Positions 16,905 through 24,802 of a stretch of DNA of 64,000 nucleotides are shown one piece after another. The stretch covers positions 124,001-188,000 of the forward strand of contig NZ_BAEE01000056.1 in NCBI RefSeq assembly GCF_000241265.1. Direction: 5' to 3'. The DNA comes from Gordonia araii NBRC 100433 (GTDB lineage: Bacteria > Actinomycetota > Actinomycetes > Mycobacteriales > Mycobacteriaceae). The notes below the pieces were generated by a model. That model searched no databases. It was not told the origin of the DNA and was given only the letters and a program-made list of their open reading frames with translations. Both the position numbers and the translations under genes were made by a program. Each line of letters opens with the position of its first letter. Within the stretch, counting starts at the first letter, position 1.

Positions 16905-17666
16905 GTGAAACACGAGAGGCCGGTCGAACTCCTGGTGATCGGAGTGGGACCGGGAGACCCGAAACAGATCACCGTCGAAGCGATCGAGGCGATGGGCCGG
17001 CTCGACGCCGTGGTCCTCCTCGACAAAGGCGAGTCGACGGACTCGATGCGCCGGCTGCGCACCGAGCTGCTCGACCGCTACGCCCCCGGTTGCGCGGTCC
17101 TCACCGTGTCCGACCCGCCCCGGGACCGGCGGCCGGCCGACTACGGCGCCGAGGTGCGCCGCTGGCACGACGCGCGCGTCGAGGCCATTGCCGCGGTCCT
17201 GCCGCGGTCCGGCGCGGTCGGGTTCCTCGTGTGGGGGGATCCGTCGCTCTACGACAGCACCTTGCGGATCGTGGACGCCCTGCGGCGGTTGCCCGGACGC
17301 GACGTCGCGGTGACGGTCATCCCCGGCGTGACCAGTGCGTCGGCGCTCACCGCCGCCCACGCGATCACCGCCAACCGGATCGGCGAGCCGGTCCACATCA
17401 CCACCGGGCGCCGGCTGCCGGACACGCCGGAAGCGGTGCGGGGCAATCAGATCGTCATGCTCGACGGCCACGAGGCGTTCCGGACCGCCGCCCGTCCCGG
17501 CGACGAGATCTACTGGGCTGCGAACCTCGGCACCGACGACGAGGTACTCATCGCCGGCCCGGTCGACGAGGTGGCCGAGGCCATCGGCGAGGCCCGCGCG
17601 GACCTGAAGCGCAGGGTCGGGTGGGCGATGGACATCTATCTGTTGCGCTCACCAGACGCCCCGTAG
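16905..17666 (+). CDS. cobF: Precorrin-6A synthase (deacetylating) CobF
   Basis: A 253-residue SAM-dependent tetrapyrrole methylase. In the aerobic cobalamin route CobF methylates precorrin-5 at C1 and releases acetate to give precorrin-6A. The methylase signatures are the N-terminal V-I-G-V-G-P-G-D-P (residues 10-18), V-L-L-D-K-G, the G-D-P-S-L-Y-D loop near residue 109, and V-I-P-G-V-T-S-A-S-A near 138. CobF is told from CobM/CobJ by the R-I-G-E-P-V-H-I-T-T-G-R-R-L segment and the closing W-A-M-D-I-Y-L-L-R. It stands alone, without other cob genes in the window, so the rest of the pathway must be elsewhere. Its last 18 nt overlap the end of cysQ on the other strand. Confidence 0.88.
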   Translation: MKHERPVELLVIGVGPGDPKQITVEAIEAMGRLDAVVLLDKGESTDSMRRLRTELLDRYAPGCAVLTVSDPPRDRRPADYGAEVRRWHDARVEAIAAVLPRSGAVGFLVWGDPSLYDSTLRIVDALRRLPGRDVAVTVIPGVTSASALTAAHAITANRIGEPVHITTGRRLPDTPEAVRGNQIVMLDGHEAFRTAARPGDEIYWAANLGTDDEVLIAGPVDEVAEAIGEARADLKRRVGWAMDIYLLRSPDAP

Positions 17667-18428
17667 CGCGGAGAGCACGTCGTCGGCGATTTCGGTCCGG
17701 CAGATCACGAAGTCGGGCATGTAGGGGATGCGCTGGTTGTAGACGATCTCCGACCCGTCGAGGCGACTGCAGTGCAATCCGGCGGCCGCGCACACGCCGA
17801 CCGGGGCACAGTTGTCCCATTCGTACTGCCCGCCCGCGTGCACGTAGGCGTCGACGTCGCCGCGCACCACCGCCATGGCCTTGGCTCCCGCCGATCCGAT
17901 CGAGACGCGCTGCAGACCAAGGGCGTTGGCGACGTGGGCGGCCTCGTAGCTGCCGCCGAAGCGGGACACGGCGATCCGGTGCGTCAGCGGTCCGCCGACG
18001 CCCTCGATGTCGTCGGAGCGGAAAAGCTCTCCGCGAGCCGGAATGGCGACGGCCGCTGCCGTGGGCCGGCCGTCGACCGTGAGCGCGACGTGTACCGCCC
18101 AGTCGTCGGTGCCGTGGCGGAACTCGCTCGTGCCGTCGAGCGGGTCGATGATCCAGACGCGATCGTTGGTCGCGCGGTCGCCGACGTCCTCGGCCTCCTC
18201 GGACAGCACGGCGTCGTGGGGCCGGCGGCGGCGCAGCGCCGCACCGATCCACGCCTGGGCGAGCTGGTCGCCGGCATTGCCCGCCAGTGCGCCGTCGAGC
18301 AGACCGCCGTGCCTCACCCCGAGGAGGATCCGGCCGGCGCCTTCGGCGATCCGGGCGGCCAGCTCGCCGTCGGACAGCCCCGAATCCGGCCCGCTCGCCG
18401 ATGCTCCCCGCGCAGGTATAGAACTCAC
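17649..18428 (-). CDS. cysQ: 3'(2'),5'-bisphosphate nucleotidase / inositol-monophosphatase-family phosphatase, CysQ-like
   Basis: A 259-residue Li-sensitive-type phosphatase. Metal-binding motifs: S-E-E-A-E-D (residues about 67-72), W-I-I-D-P-L-D-G-T-S-E-F near residue 85, and Y-E-W-D-N-C-A-P-V near 200. In M. tuberculosis CysQ hydrolyses 3'-phosphoadenosine phosphates (PAP/PAPS) in sulfate metabolism and can also act on inositol phosphates. The start is uncertain: GTG at 18428 is used (GGGAGG directly abuts it), while an in-frame ATG at 18455 would add nine residues. It is divergent from the Fpg/Nei gene. Confidence 0.85.
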   Translation of the reverse strand: MSSIPARGASASGPDSGLSDGELAARIAEGAGRILLGVRHGGLLDGALAGNAGDQLAQAWIGAALRRRRPHDAVLSEEAEDVGDRATNDRVWIIDPLDGTSEFRHGTDDWAVHVALTVDGRPTAAAVAIPARGELFRSDDIEGVGGPLTHRIAVSRFGGSYEAAHVANALGLQRVSIGSAGAKAMAVVRGDVDAYVHAGGQYEWDNCAPVGVCAAAGLHCSRLDGSEIVYNQRIPYMPDFVICRTEIADDVLSALRGVW

Positions 18429-18453
18429 CCTCCCACTAGAGCACACTGGGGAC

Positions 18454-18510
18454 ATGGTCGAGCGGAGCGAGGGGGAGCTGATGGTGGTGCGGAGCGAGGG
18501 GGGTGCCTGA
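18454..18510 (+). CDS. Possible 18-codon upstream reading frame ahead of the Fpg/Nei gene
   Basis: ATG at 18454 opens M-V-E-R-S-E-G-E-L-M-V-V-R-S-E-G-G-A and stops at TGA 18508-18510, sharing one base with the next ATG (TGATG). It holds two direct copies of GGAGCGAGGGGG (18464 and 18491), the second serving as Shine-Dalgarno for the main gene. Tentative. Confidence 0.3.
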   Translation: MVERSEGELMVVRSEGGA

Positions 18511-19391
18511 TGCCCGAGTTGCCAGAGGTCACGGCGATCGCGAACTTTCTCGACGAACGCACCGCCGGTCTGCCGATCCGGCGGGTCGACATCGCCTCGC
18601 TCGCGGTTCTCAAGACGGCCGATCCGCCGTACACCGCACTGGCCGGCCGCACGGTGACCAGCGTCGGACGGATCGGCAAGTATCTCGTCATCACCACCGC
18701 GTCCGCCGACGACTCCGAACCCCTGCATCTGGTCATCCACCTGTCCCGGGCCGGGTGGGTGCGCTGGAGCGAGAACCTGTCGCCGAAGCCGCCGCGTCCC
18801 GGCGGCAAAGGCCCGATCGCCGTGCGCGTCCACTGCGGTCTGCCCGGCGAGGGGTTCGACGTCACCGAGGCGGGCACGCAGAAGCGCCTCGCCGTGTGGG
18901 TGGTGACCGATCCGCTCGACGTCGAGCGGATCGCCGGACTCGGCCCCGACGCGCTGTCGCTGGGCCGCGACGAATTGGCGCAGATCCTGGCCGGCAGCAC
19001 CGCGCGCATCAAGAACCTGCTCACCGACCAGCGCGTGATCGCCGGCATCGGCAACGCCTATTCCGACGAGATCCTGCACCGTGCGCGGCTGTCTCCGTTC
19101 GCCACGTCGAAGGGGCTGTCCGACGATCAGATCGACGCGCTCTACGAATCGATCGGTGCGATCTTGCGCGATGCGGCGCAGCGGCTGGAGGGCCCGGGCG
19201 GCGTGTCGACGATGAAAGCCGAGAAGCGCTCGGGTCTGCAGGTCCATGCCCGGACCGGTCTCCCGTGCCCGGTGTGCGGGGACACCGTGGCAGAGGTGTC
19301 CTTCGCCGATCGCTCGTTCCAGTACTGCCCGACCTGCCAGACGGGCGGCAAGAAGCTCGCGGATCGCCGGATGTCGCGGCTGCTCAAGTGA
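18510..19391 (+). CDS. Fpg/Nei-family DNA glycosylase
   Basis: A 293-residue bifunctional DNA glycosylase/AP lyase. Mature Pro2 (nucleophile) and Glu3 are in M-P-E-L-P-E-V; the helix-two-turn-helix is around N-L-L-T-D-Q-R-V-I-A-G-I-G-N-A-Y-S-D-E-I-L. The C-terminal zinc finger is complete: C-P-V-C-G then F-Q-Y-C-P-T-C-Q-T-G-G. The middle differs from classical MutM (W-V-R-W-S-E-N-L and a Pro-rich insertion), as in the mycobacterial Rv0944-type branch. It probably removes oxidised bases in the cytoplasm. The order with the next SDR gene and pgi is the same as M. tuberculosis Rv0944-Rv0945-Rv0946c. Confidence 0.9.
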   Translation: MPELPEVTAIANFLDERTAGLPIRRVDIASLAVLKTADPPYTALAGRTVTSVGRIGKYLVITTASADDSEPLHLVIHLSRAGWVRWSENLSPKPPRPGGKGPIAVRVHCGLPGEGFDVTEAGTQKRLAVWVVTDPLDVERIAGLGPDALSLGRDELAQILAGSTARIKNLLTDQRVIAGIGNAYSDEILHRARLSPFATSKGLSDDQIDALYESIGAILRDAAQRLEGPGGVSTMKAEKRSGLQVHARTGLPCPVCGDTVAEVSFADRSFQYCPTCQTGGKKLADRRMSRLLK

Positions 19392-19432
19392 TCTCGGGTG
19401 CGTCCGCGCTGGGCATCGCGGCGCGGTGGCAA

Positions 19433-19438
19433 TAGGGT
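19433..19438 (+). promoter_or_regulatory. -10 box for the SDR gene
   Basis: TAGGGT, 7 nt before the GTG at 19446; leaderless arrangement. Confidence 0.5.
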
Positions 19439-19445
19439 TGTCGGC

Positions 19446-20189
19446 GTGAGCAAACGCGAGAAGATTCTGATCACCGGTGCCAGTTCCGGCCTGGGCGAGG
19501 GCATGGCCCGCTCGTTCGCGAAGCAGGGCCGCGCGCTCGGCCTCTGCGCCCGGCGCGTCGACCGTCTCACCGCCCTGGCCGACGAGCTGCGCGGCCAGGC
19601 GTCGCAGGTGGTGACCGCGGCCCTCGACGTCACCGACTTCGATTCCGTGCCGACGGTGTTCCGCGCCGTACGCGACGAGCTGGGCGGTCTCGACCGGGTG
19701 ATCGTCAACGCGGGGCTGGGCAAGGGCGCGCCGATCGGAACCGGGAAGGCTCACGCGAACCTGGAGACCGTGCAGACCAACCTGACCGGTGCGCTGGCCC
19801 AGGCCGAGGCGGCCCTGGAGATCTTCCGCGAGCAGAACTCGGGGCACCTGGTGCTGATCAGCTCGGTGAGTGCGAACCGCGGTCTGCCCAAGGCGCAGGC
19901 CGCGTACTCGGCATCGAAGGCCGGGGTCACCGCGCTGGGCCAGGGATTGCAGGCGGAGTTCGCCGGCAAGCCGATCACCATCACGATCATCGAGCCCGGC
20001 TATATCGAGACCGACATCAACCGGGGCGTGAAGACCCGGCTGATGGCGTCGACCGACGACGGCGTCGCCGCCATGGTGGATGCGATCGAGGCGGAGAAGG
20101 CCCACGCCGCGGTGCCGCGCTGGCCGTGGGAGCCGCTCTCGGCGGCGCTGCGCCATCTGCCGGAGCCGGTTTCGCGCCGACTCGTCTGA
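19446..20189 (+). CDS. Short-chain dehydrogenase/reductase (Rv0945-like)
   Basis: A 247-residue classical SDR. The Rossmann motif is T-G-A-S-S-G-L-G (residues 10-17), V-N-A-G-L-G is near residue 86, the catalytic serine lies in L-I-S-S-V-S-A-N, and the active-site pair is Y-S-A-S-K (Tyr and Lys near 157 and 161). C-A-R-R after beta-2 suggests NADPH. The substrate is not known; the M. tuberculosis counterpart is Rv0945. It is convergent with the lipoprotein gene, with only 15 nt between the two stops. Confidence 0.88.
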   Translation: MSKREKILITGASSGLGEGMARSFAKQGRALGLCARRVDRLTALADELRGQASQVVTAALDVTDFDSVPTVFRAVRDELGGLDRVIVNAGLGKGAPIGTGKAHANLETVQTNLTGALAQAEAALEIFREQNSGHLVLISSVSANRGLPKAQAAYSASKAGVTALGQGLQAEFAGKPITITIIEPGYIETDINRGVKTRLMASTDDGVAAMVDAIEAEKAHAAVPRWPWEPLSAALRHLPEPVSRRLV

Positions 20190-20204
20190 TCTCCCGGGCG
20201 CTGC

Positions 20205-20852
20205 TCAGCCCGCGGGCGGCGGGCTGCTCGGCGGCCGGCCGTCGGCGGTCCACGCCACCGGGCGGCTCTTGTAGTCGAAGGCCGGATCGCTGCCGGTGTT
20301 GGCCCAGTAGACGACGGCGCGGACCTGCTGACCCTTGTCCACCACGGCGAGCAGGCAGGTCGCGTAGGACTCGCCGCGCTTCATCGTCCGCGGCGGGGTA
20401 CGAGTCTCGCAGCCGGGCGACTCGCCGGTCGCCCGGATCGTGAGTGCCGGTGTGCGTCCGTCGACGCTGCCGGCGAGGCCGATGATGTCGGGTGCCGGTG
20501 CCGGTCGGTCGGCCAGCGACATCACGGTCACGTACACGAAGTAGCCCGCCCCGTCGTTGACCCGTGAATCCGGCAATGTTCCCGCGCGCCGGACGCCGGT
20601 GACGGCGTAGGCGGCCAGCGCCGGCTGTCCCGACTGCTGGTGGAAGGTGGCCGCCGGCAGCAGTGCGGCCGCACCGAAGGCGAGTCGATGACCGGGCGGC
20701 GTGCGGGCGGTGATGTCGGTCGGCAGGGCGATCGTGGCCGACGTCATGACCTCGGGGCCGGGATCGTCGAGATCGTCGCCGGCGCACGAGGCGGTGGCGA
20801 TCACGGTCGAGGTCGCGACGAGGGCGGTGAGGAGCCGGCCGGGAAGACGCAC
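20205..20852 (-). CDS. Putative lipoprotein
   Basis: A 215-residue protein that I do not recognise. The N-terminus is a lipoprotein signal: M-R-L-P-G-R-L-L-T-A-L-V-A-T-S-T-V-I-A-T-A-S-C, with Cys23 as the lipidated residue. The mature domain is Thr/Ala/Pro-rich, with C-E-T-R-T and Y-A-T-C-L-L-A-V-V that could form a disulfide, and ends in a Ser/Pro tail. Its beta-strand pattern (Y-F-V-Y-V-T-V, Q-V-R-A-V-V-Y-W) recalls immunoglobulin-like extracellular domains. The GTG start lies 2 nt after the pgi stop, so it is co-transcribed with pgi. Confidence 0.75.
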   Translation of the reverse strand: MRLPGRLLTALVATSTVIATASCAGDDLDDPGPEVMTSATIALPTDITARTPPGHRLAFGAAALLPAATFHQQSGQPALAAYAVTGVRRAGTLPDSRVNDGAGYFVYVTVMSLADRPAPAPDIIGLAGSVDGRTPALTIRATGESPGCETRTPPRTMKRGESYATCLLAVVDKGQQVRAVVYWANTGSDPAFDYKSRPVAWTADGRPPSSPPPAG

Positions 20853-20854
20853 GC

Positions 20855-22498
20855 CTAGACCCTACGGCCGGCCTGCGCCCGGTACCAGGACACCAGCGCG
20901 TCGGTCGAGGAGTCGCCGGCCGGTTGCGGCGGTGCCGTCGAGGTGAGCGGCTCCAGCAATTCGATCGCGGCCGCCTTGCCGAGTTCCACTCCCCACTGGT
21001 CGAAGGAGTCGATGTCCCAGATCGTGCCCTCGACGAACACCTGGTGCTCGTAGAGCGCGATCAGCTGGCCGAGGGTGCCCGGTGTCAGCTTCGGCGCGAA
21101 GATCGTCGTCGACGGCCGGTTGCCCGGCATCACCTTGTGGGCGACGAGGTCGGGGTCGACGCCCTCGGCGGCGATGTCCTCTGCGGTCTTGCCGAAGGCG
21201 AGCACCTTGGTCTGGGCGAGGACGTTGCTGATCAGCAGATCGTGCATCGACGTGCCGTCCTCGGTGGTCACATCGCGGAACGGCCGGGCGAAGGCGATGA
21301 AGTCGGCCGGGATCATCCGCGTGCCCTGGTGCAGCAGCTGGAAGAAGGCGTGCTGACCGTTGGTGCCCGGCTCGCCCCACCACACCTGGCCGGTATCGCA
21401 GGTGACCGGGTGGCCGTCGCGGGTGACCGATTTCCCGTTCGACTCCATCGCGAGTTGCTGCAGATAGGCCGTGAACCGGGCCAGATCGTTGGAGTAGGGG
21501 AGGACCGCCCGATTGCCCGCGTCGAAGAAGTTGTCGTACCAGACGGCCAGCAGACCGAGGATCGCCGGAGCGTTGCGCTCCAGCGGCGCGGTCGCGAAAT
21601 GTTCGTCGATGGTGCGGAAACCGTCCAGGAACTCGGCGAAACCGTCTTTGCCGACGGCGAGCATGACCGACAGCCCGATCGCCGAATCCACCGAATAGCG
21701 CCCGCCGACCCAGTCCCAGAACTCGAACATGTTCGATTCGTCGATGCCGAACTCGCGCACCGCGGCCGCATTGGTGCTGACGGCGACGAAATGTCGCGCT
21801 ACCGCGGCGTCGTCGCCCAGCGCCTCGACGAGCCAGGTGCGCGCCGCCCGTGCGTTGGACAGCGTTTCCAGGGTGGTGAAGGTCTTCGACGAGATGACGA
21901 ACAGCGTGGTCGCGGGGTCGACGGCATCGAGGGTGGCGAGGATGTCGGCGGGATCGACGTTGGACACGAAGTGCGTCGCGGGCCCGTCGTGATAGTCGCG
22001 GAGCGCGCGCGTCACCATCTCCGGTCCGAGGTCCGAGCCCCCGATGCCGATGTTGACGACATCGGTGATCTTCTGCCCGGTGAATCCGAGCCAGGCCCCC
22101 GACCGCACGTCGTCGGTGAAGCGGCCCATGGCGTCGAGGACGCGGTGGACGTCGGCGACGGCGTCGCGCCCGTCGACGGTCAGCACCGCGGACCGGGGCA
22201 GGCGAAGCGCCGTGTGCAGCACCGCGCGGTCCTCGGAGGTGTTGATGTGTTCCCCGGCGAACATCGCGTCGCGCTGTTCTTCGAGGCCGACCTCGCGGGC
22301 CAGGCTGAACAGCAACTCCAGCGTCTCGCGGGTGACCCGGTTCTTCGAGTAGTCGATATGCAGATCGCCCGCGTCGACCACGAGGTCGCTCCCGCGGCCG
22401 GGGTCGAGGGCGAACAGTTCCCGCAGTGTCGTGGCGAAGACGTGGGGCTGATGACCGGCCAGTGCGTGCCACGACTGGGTGGCCGTCACATCGCTCAT
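20855..22498 (-). CDS. pgi: Glucose-6-phosphate isomerase
   Basis: A 547-residue phosphoglucose isomerase interconverting glucose-6-phosphate and fructose-6-phosphate. Hallmarks: [10 protein letters not shown] near residue 150, [12 protein letters not shown] with the phosphate-binding Ser/Thr, [13 protein letters not shown], and the C-terminal [10 protein letters not shown] with the catalytic lysine. Full length for the long bacterial form. A TAGGGT box 7 nt before the ATG supports a leaderless mRNA, although AGGAG is also present. It corresponds to Rv0946c. Confidence 0.97.
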   Translation of the reverse strand: MSDVTATQSWHALAGHQPHVFATTLRELFALDPGRGSDLVVDAGDLHIDYSKNRVTRETLELLFSLAREVGLEEQRDAMFAGEHINTSEDRAVLHTALRLPRSAVLTVDGRDAVADVHRVLDAMGRFTDDVRSGAWLGFTGQKITDVVNIGIGGSDLGPEMVTRALRDYHDGPATHFVSNVDPADILATLDAVDPATTLFVISSKTFTTLETLSNARAARTWLVEALGDDAAVARHFVAVSTNAAAVREFGIDESNMFEFWDWVGGRYSVDSAIGLSVMLAVGKDGFAEFLDGFRTIDEHFATAPLERNAPAILGLLAVWYDNFFDAGNRAVLPYSNDLARFTAYLQQLAMESNGKSVTRDGHPVTCDTGQVWWGEPGTNGQHAFFQLLHQGTRMIPADFIAFARPFRDVTTEDGTSMHDLLISNVLAQTKVLAFGKTAEDIAAEGVDPDLVAHKVMPGNRPSTTIFAPKLTPGTLGQLIALYEHQVFVEGTIWDIDSFDQWGVELGKAAAIELLEPLTSTAPPQPAGDSSTDALVSWYRAQAGRRV

Positions 22499-22505
22499 GG
22501 CTCCT

Positions 22506-22511
22506 ACCCTA
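22506..22511 (-). promoter_or_regulatory. -10 box for pgi
   Basis: TAGGGT on the minus strand, 7 nt before the ATG at 22498; leaderless arrangement. Confidence 0.5.
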
Positions 22512-22561
22512 TGGGGTTTGGGGCAGGGCCGCTCGAACCGATCTCACCATCCGAACCCGCG

Positions 22562-22888
22562 TCAGCGGCCCAGCGGTCCCCGGCCGAGGCGGAGCAACAG
22601 CATCGCCAGGGTGTGGCCCTCCTGGCCGAGTTCGGCGAACCGGTCGAGGACCTTCACCTCCCGGCTGTGCACCAGGCGCGGACCGCCCGACGCCATGCGA
22701 GCGGCCCCGATCTTCTTGGAGACCGCCGAGCGCCGCTTGACCGCGGCGAGGATGATCGCGTCGAGCCGGTCGATCTCGCCGCGCAGCACGTCGATGTCGT
22801 CGGGCAGGACGGCGACGTCGTCGTCGAGGCGGTACGCGCTGGCGTCGAACGGGGCGTTGGTGTCGAAGGGCTGCGATTCGTCACTCAT
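22562..22888 (-). CDS. Chorismate mutase (AroQ delta type, Rv0948c-like)
   Basis: A 108-residue all-helical AroQ-fold enzyme converting chorismate to prephenate for Phe and Tyr. Core residues appear as L-R-G-E-I-D-R-L-D-A-I-I-L-A-A-V-K-R-R (helix 1, Arg near residue 35), K-K-I-G, and R-L-V-H-S-R-E-V-K-V-L-D-R-F. Short AroQ delta enzymes such as Rv0948c are poorly active alone and are switched on by binding DAHP synthase. The N-terminal 28 residues are acidic and probably disordered. It is divergent from the membrane protein gene. Confidence 0.88.
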   Translation of the reverse strand: MSDESQPFDTNAPFDASAYRLDDDVAVLPDDIDVLRGEIDRLDAIILAAVKRRSAVSKKIGAARMASGGPRLVHSREVKVLDRFAELGQEGHTLAMLLLRLGRGPLGR

Positions 22889-22906
22889 CGGGATGATTTT
22901 GCCACG

Positions 22907-22912
22907 TACAGT
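22907..22912 (+). promoter_or_regulatory. -10 box for the polytopic membrane protein gene
   Basis: TACAGT, 7 nt before the GTG at 22920; this favours GTG 22920 over an in-frame ATG at 22893. Confidence 0.45.
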
Positions 22913-22919
22913 TCGTGAT

Positions 22920-24728
22920 GTGACCGGTGCTATCGCTCGATTCGCGCTCGCGTTGATCGCGGTGTACGTCGCGGTGCGCCTCGCGCTCGTCGCCAGCGGC
23001 GGCTTCTACTGGGATGACCTGATCCTCATCGGCCGCGCCTCGACCCACAACGTGTTCGGCTGGGAATACCTCACCCACAACCACGACGGCCATTTCATGC
23101 CCGGTGCCTTCTTCGTCGCCGGGCTGACGACACTGATCGCCCCGACCCAGTGGTGGCCGGCGGCGCTGACGCTGGTGGTGCTCGCGGCGGCGGTGGCGCT
23201 GGCCGTCTGGCGGATGATCCGGCTGCTCGCCGGACCCGGTGCCCGCGACTCGTGGGTGACGGTCGGCGTCCTCGCGTTCTTCCTCTTCACGCCGATGACC
23301 GTGCCCTCCTTCGTGTGGTGGGCGGCCGGCCTGAATTCGTTGCCGATGCAGTTCGCGATGGCCTGGCTGATCGGCGATGCCGTGCTGCTGTGCCGCGGAA
23401 ACCTCGACGAGAAGGCCCGGCGACTCGTCGTCATTCGCAGCGCGGTCGTCTACTTCGTCGCGCTGGTGTGTTTCGAGAAGGCGCTCTACGTCGTTCCGGT
23501 CGTCTTCGTCGCGACCGTGCTCTGGTGCCGGTACAACGCCGTCCGGGCCGACGGCTGCGAAGTCGACGGTCCGCTGGCCGCCGCGTTCACGCGGGCCAAA
23601 CCGCTGTGGCTCGTGCTGGTCCCGATGACCGTCGCCTGGGCGGTGGTGTTCCTCTCCGCCACGGGCGGCCAGGGCGCCGCCGGCCAGCACAGCATCACCC
23701 AGACGCTGCATCTGGTGTGGCGCTCCGTCAACAACGCGGTGCTGCCGTCGCTCGTGGGCGGGCCGTGGACCTGGGACCGGTGGATTCCGAGCCCGCCGAT
23801 GGGATTCGCGCCGGTGTGGCAGATCGTCGCCGGGTGGCTGGTACTGATTCTGGTGGTCGGGCTGATCGCGCGCTACCGGCCGGCGGGGCTGATGGCGGTC
23901 GGGGCGGCGGCCGTGTACGTATTCGCCGCGCAGATCCCGGTCATGTGGAACCGGTCGAGCGGCAACACCGCCCTCGAGCTGGCGCAAACGATGCGCTATC
24001 TGCCCGACGCGGCGCTGGTGATGACGGCGGCCCTGGCGCTGGCGGTTGCTGCCCCGCGCGCACGGGTCGTACCCGCGCCCGCGGCGACCAGGGCGGTGGC
24101 CGTCGCGCTCGTCGTGGCGATCGCATCCTCGGGGTGGGGGTTGTGGAACTTCTCCGCGTCGTGGCGGAACAATCCGACGCCGGACTATCTGCGCACCGCG
24201 CGGGCGTCGTTGACCTCCGACCCAGAACGGACCATGTTCGACCAGGCCTTGCCGCTGGAGGTGCTGACCCCGGTGGCGAATCCCGAGAACCAGATCAGCC
24301 ACACCTTCGGCCGCGTCCGGCCGCCGGTTCGCTTCGGCACGGTCACCGACGATCTCAAGGTGCTCGACCAGCGCGGGCGGCTCGTGCCCGGGGGCGTGAC
24401 CCCGGCGCGCACCTTCGCCGCCGGAGCGGGGGACTGCACGCGTCCGGAGGTGCGCAGGCTCACGCGCGTCCCGCTGTCCGGACCGCTGCTGAACTGGACC
24501 TGGACCATCGCGCTGAGCTACTGCGCGAACCGCGACGGCCGGCTGTCGGTGCAGTTGGCCGGGGGCCAGCCGGTGACCGTCGATCTGCGCGCCGGGTTGC
24601 ACGTCGTCTACATCCAGACCACCGGGCGGGGCACCGCGATCACGCTGCGCCCGCTGACCCCCGGGTTGGCCGTGCACACCGGTGAAGGCCGCGTCGGCGA
24701 GGTCGCCGAGGCCGCGCTGCTGAAGTAG
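22920..24728 (+). CDS. Polytopic membrane protein of unknown function (GT-C-like topology)
   Basis: A 602-residue integral membrane protein. Helices lie near residues 5-25, 60-100, 115-135, 150-185, 210-235, 285-310, 320-340 and 370-400, followed by a soluble C-terminal domain of about 190 residues. Between helices 1 and 2 is an acidic loop, G-G-F-Y-W-D-D-L, followed by H-N-H-D-G-H, which resembles the Asp-containing first loop of GT-C glycosyltransferases such as arabinofuranosyl- and mannosyltransferases. The C-terminal part is beta-rich with two cysteines. I cannot name the substrate. It lies between the chorismate mutase gene and pcrA. An ATG at 22893 would add nine residues. Confidence 0.75.
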   Translation: MTGAIARFALALIAVYVAVRLALVASGGFYWDDLILIGRASTHNVFGWEYLTHNHDGHFMPGAFFVAGLTTLIAPTQWWPAALTLVVLAAAVALAVWRMIRLLAGPGARDSWVTVGVLAFFLFTPMTVPSFVWWAAGLNSLPMQFAMAWLIGDAVLLCRGNLDEKARRLVVIRSAVVYFVALVCFEKALYVVPVVFVATVLWCRYNAVRADGCEVDGPLAAAFTRAKPLWLVLVPMTVAWAVVFLSATGGQGAAGQHSITQTLHLVWRSVNNAVLPSLVGGPWTWDRWIPSPPMGFAPVWQIVAGWLVLILVVGLIARYRPAGLMAVGAAAVYVFAAQIPVMWNRSSGNTALELAQTMRYLPDAALVMTAALALAVAAPRARVVPAPAATRAVAVALVVAIASSGWGLWNFSASWRNNPTPDYLRTARASLTSDPERTMFDQALPLEVLTPVANPENQISHTFGRVRPPVRFGTVTDDLKVLDQRGRLVPGGVTPARTFAAGAGDCTRPEVRRLTRVPLSGPLLNWTWTIALSYCANRDGRLSVQLAGGQPVTVDLRAGLHVVYIQTTGRGTAITLRPLTPGLAVHTGEGRVGEVAEAALLK

Positions 24729-24802
24729 CCCTCGCCGGAGATCCGGTCGCCGCGCGCCGGACGCCGGGGCTGTCGGAGCATCCCGGTAATCTGGACGTCG
24801 AG

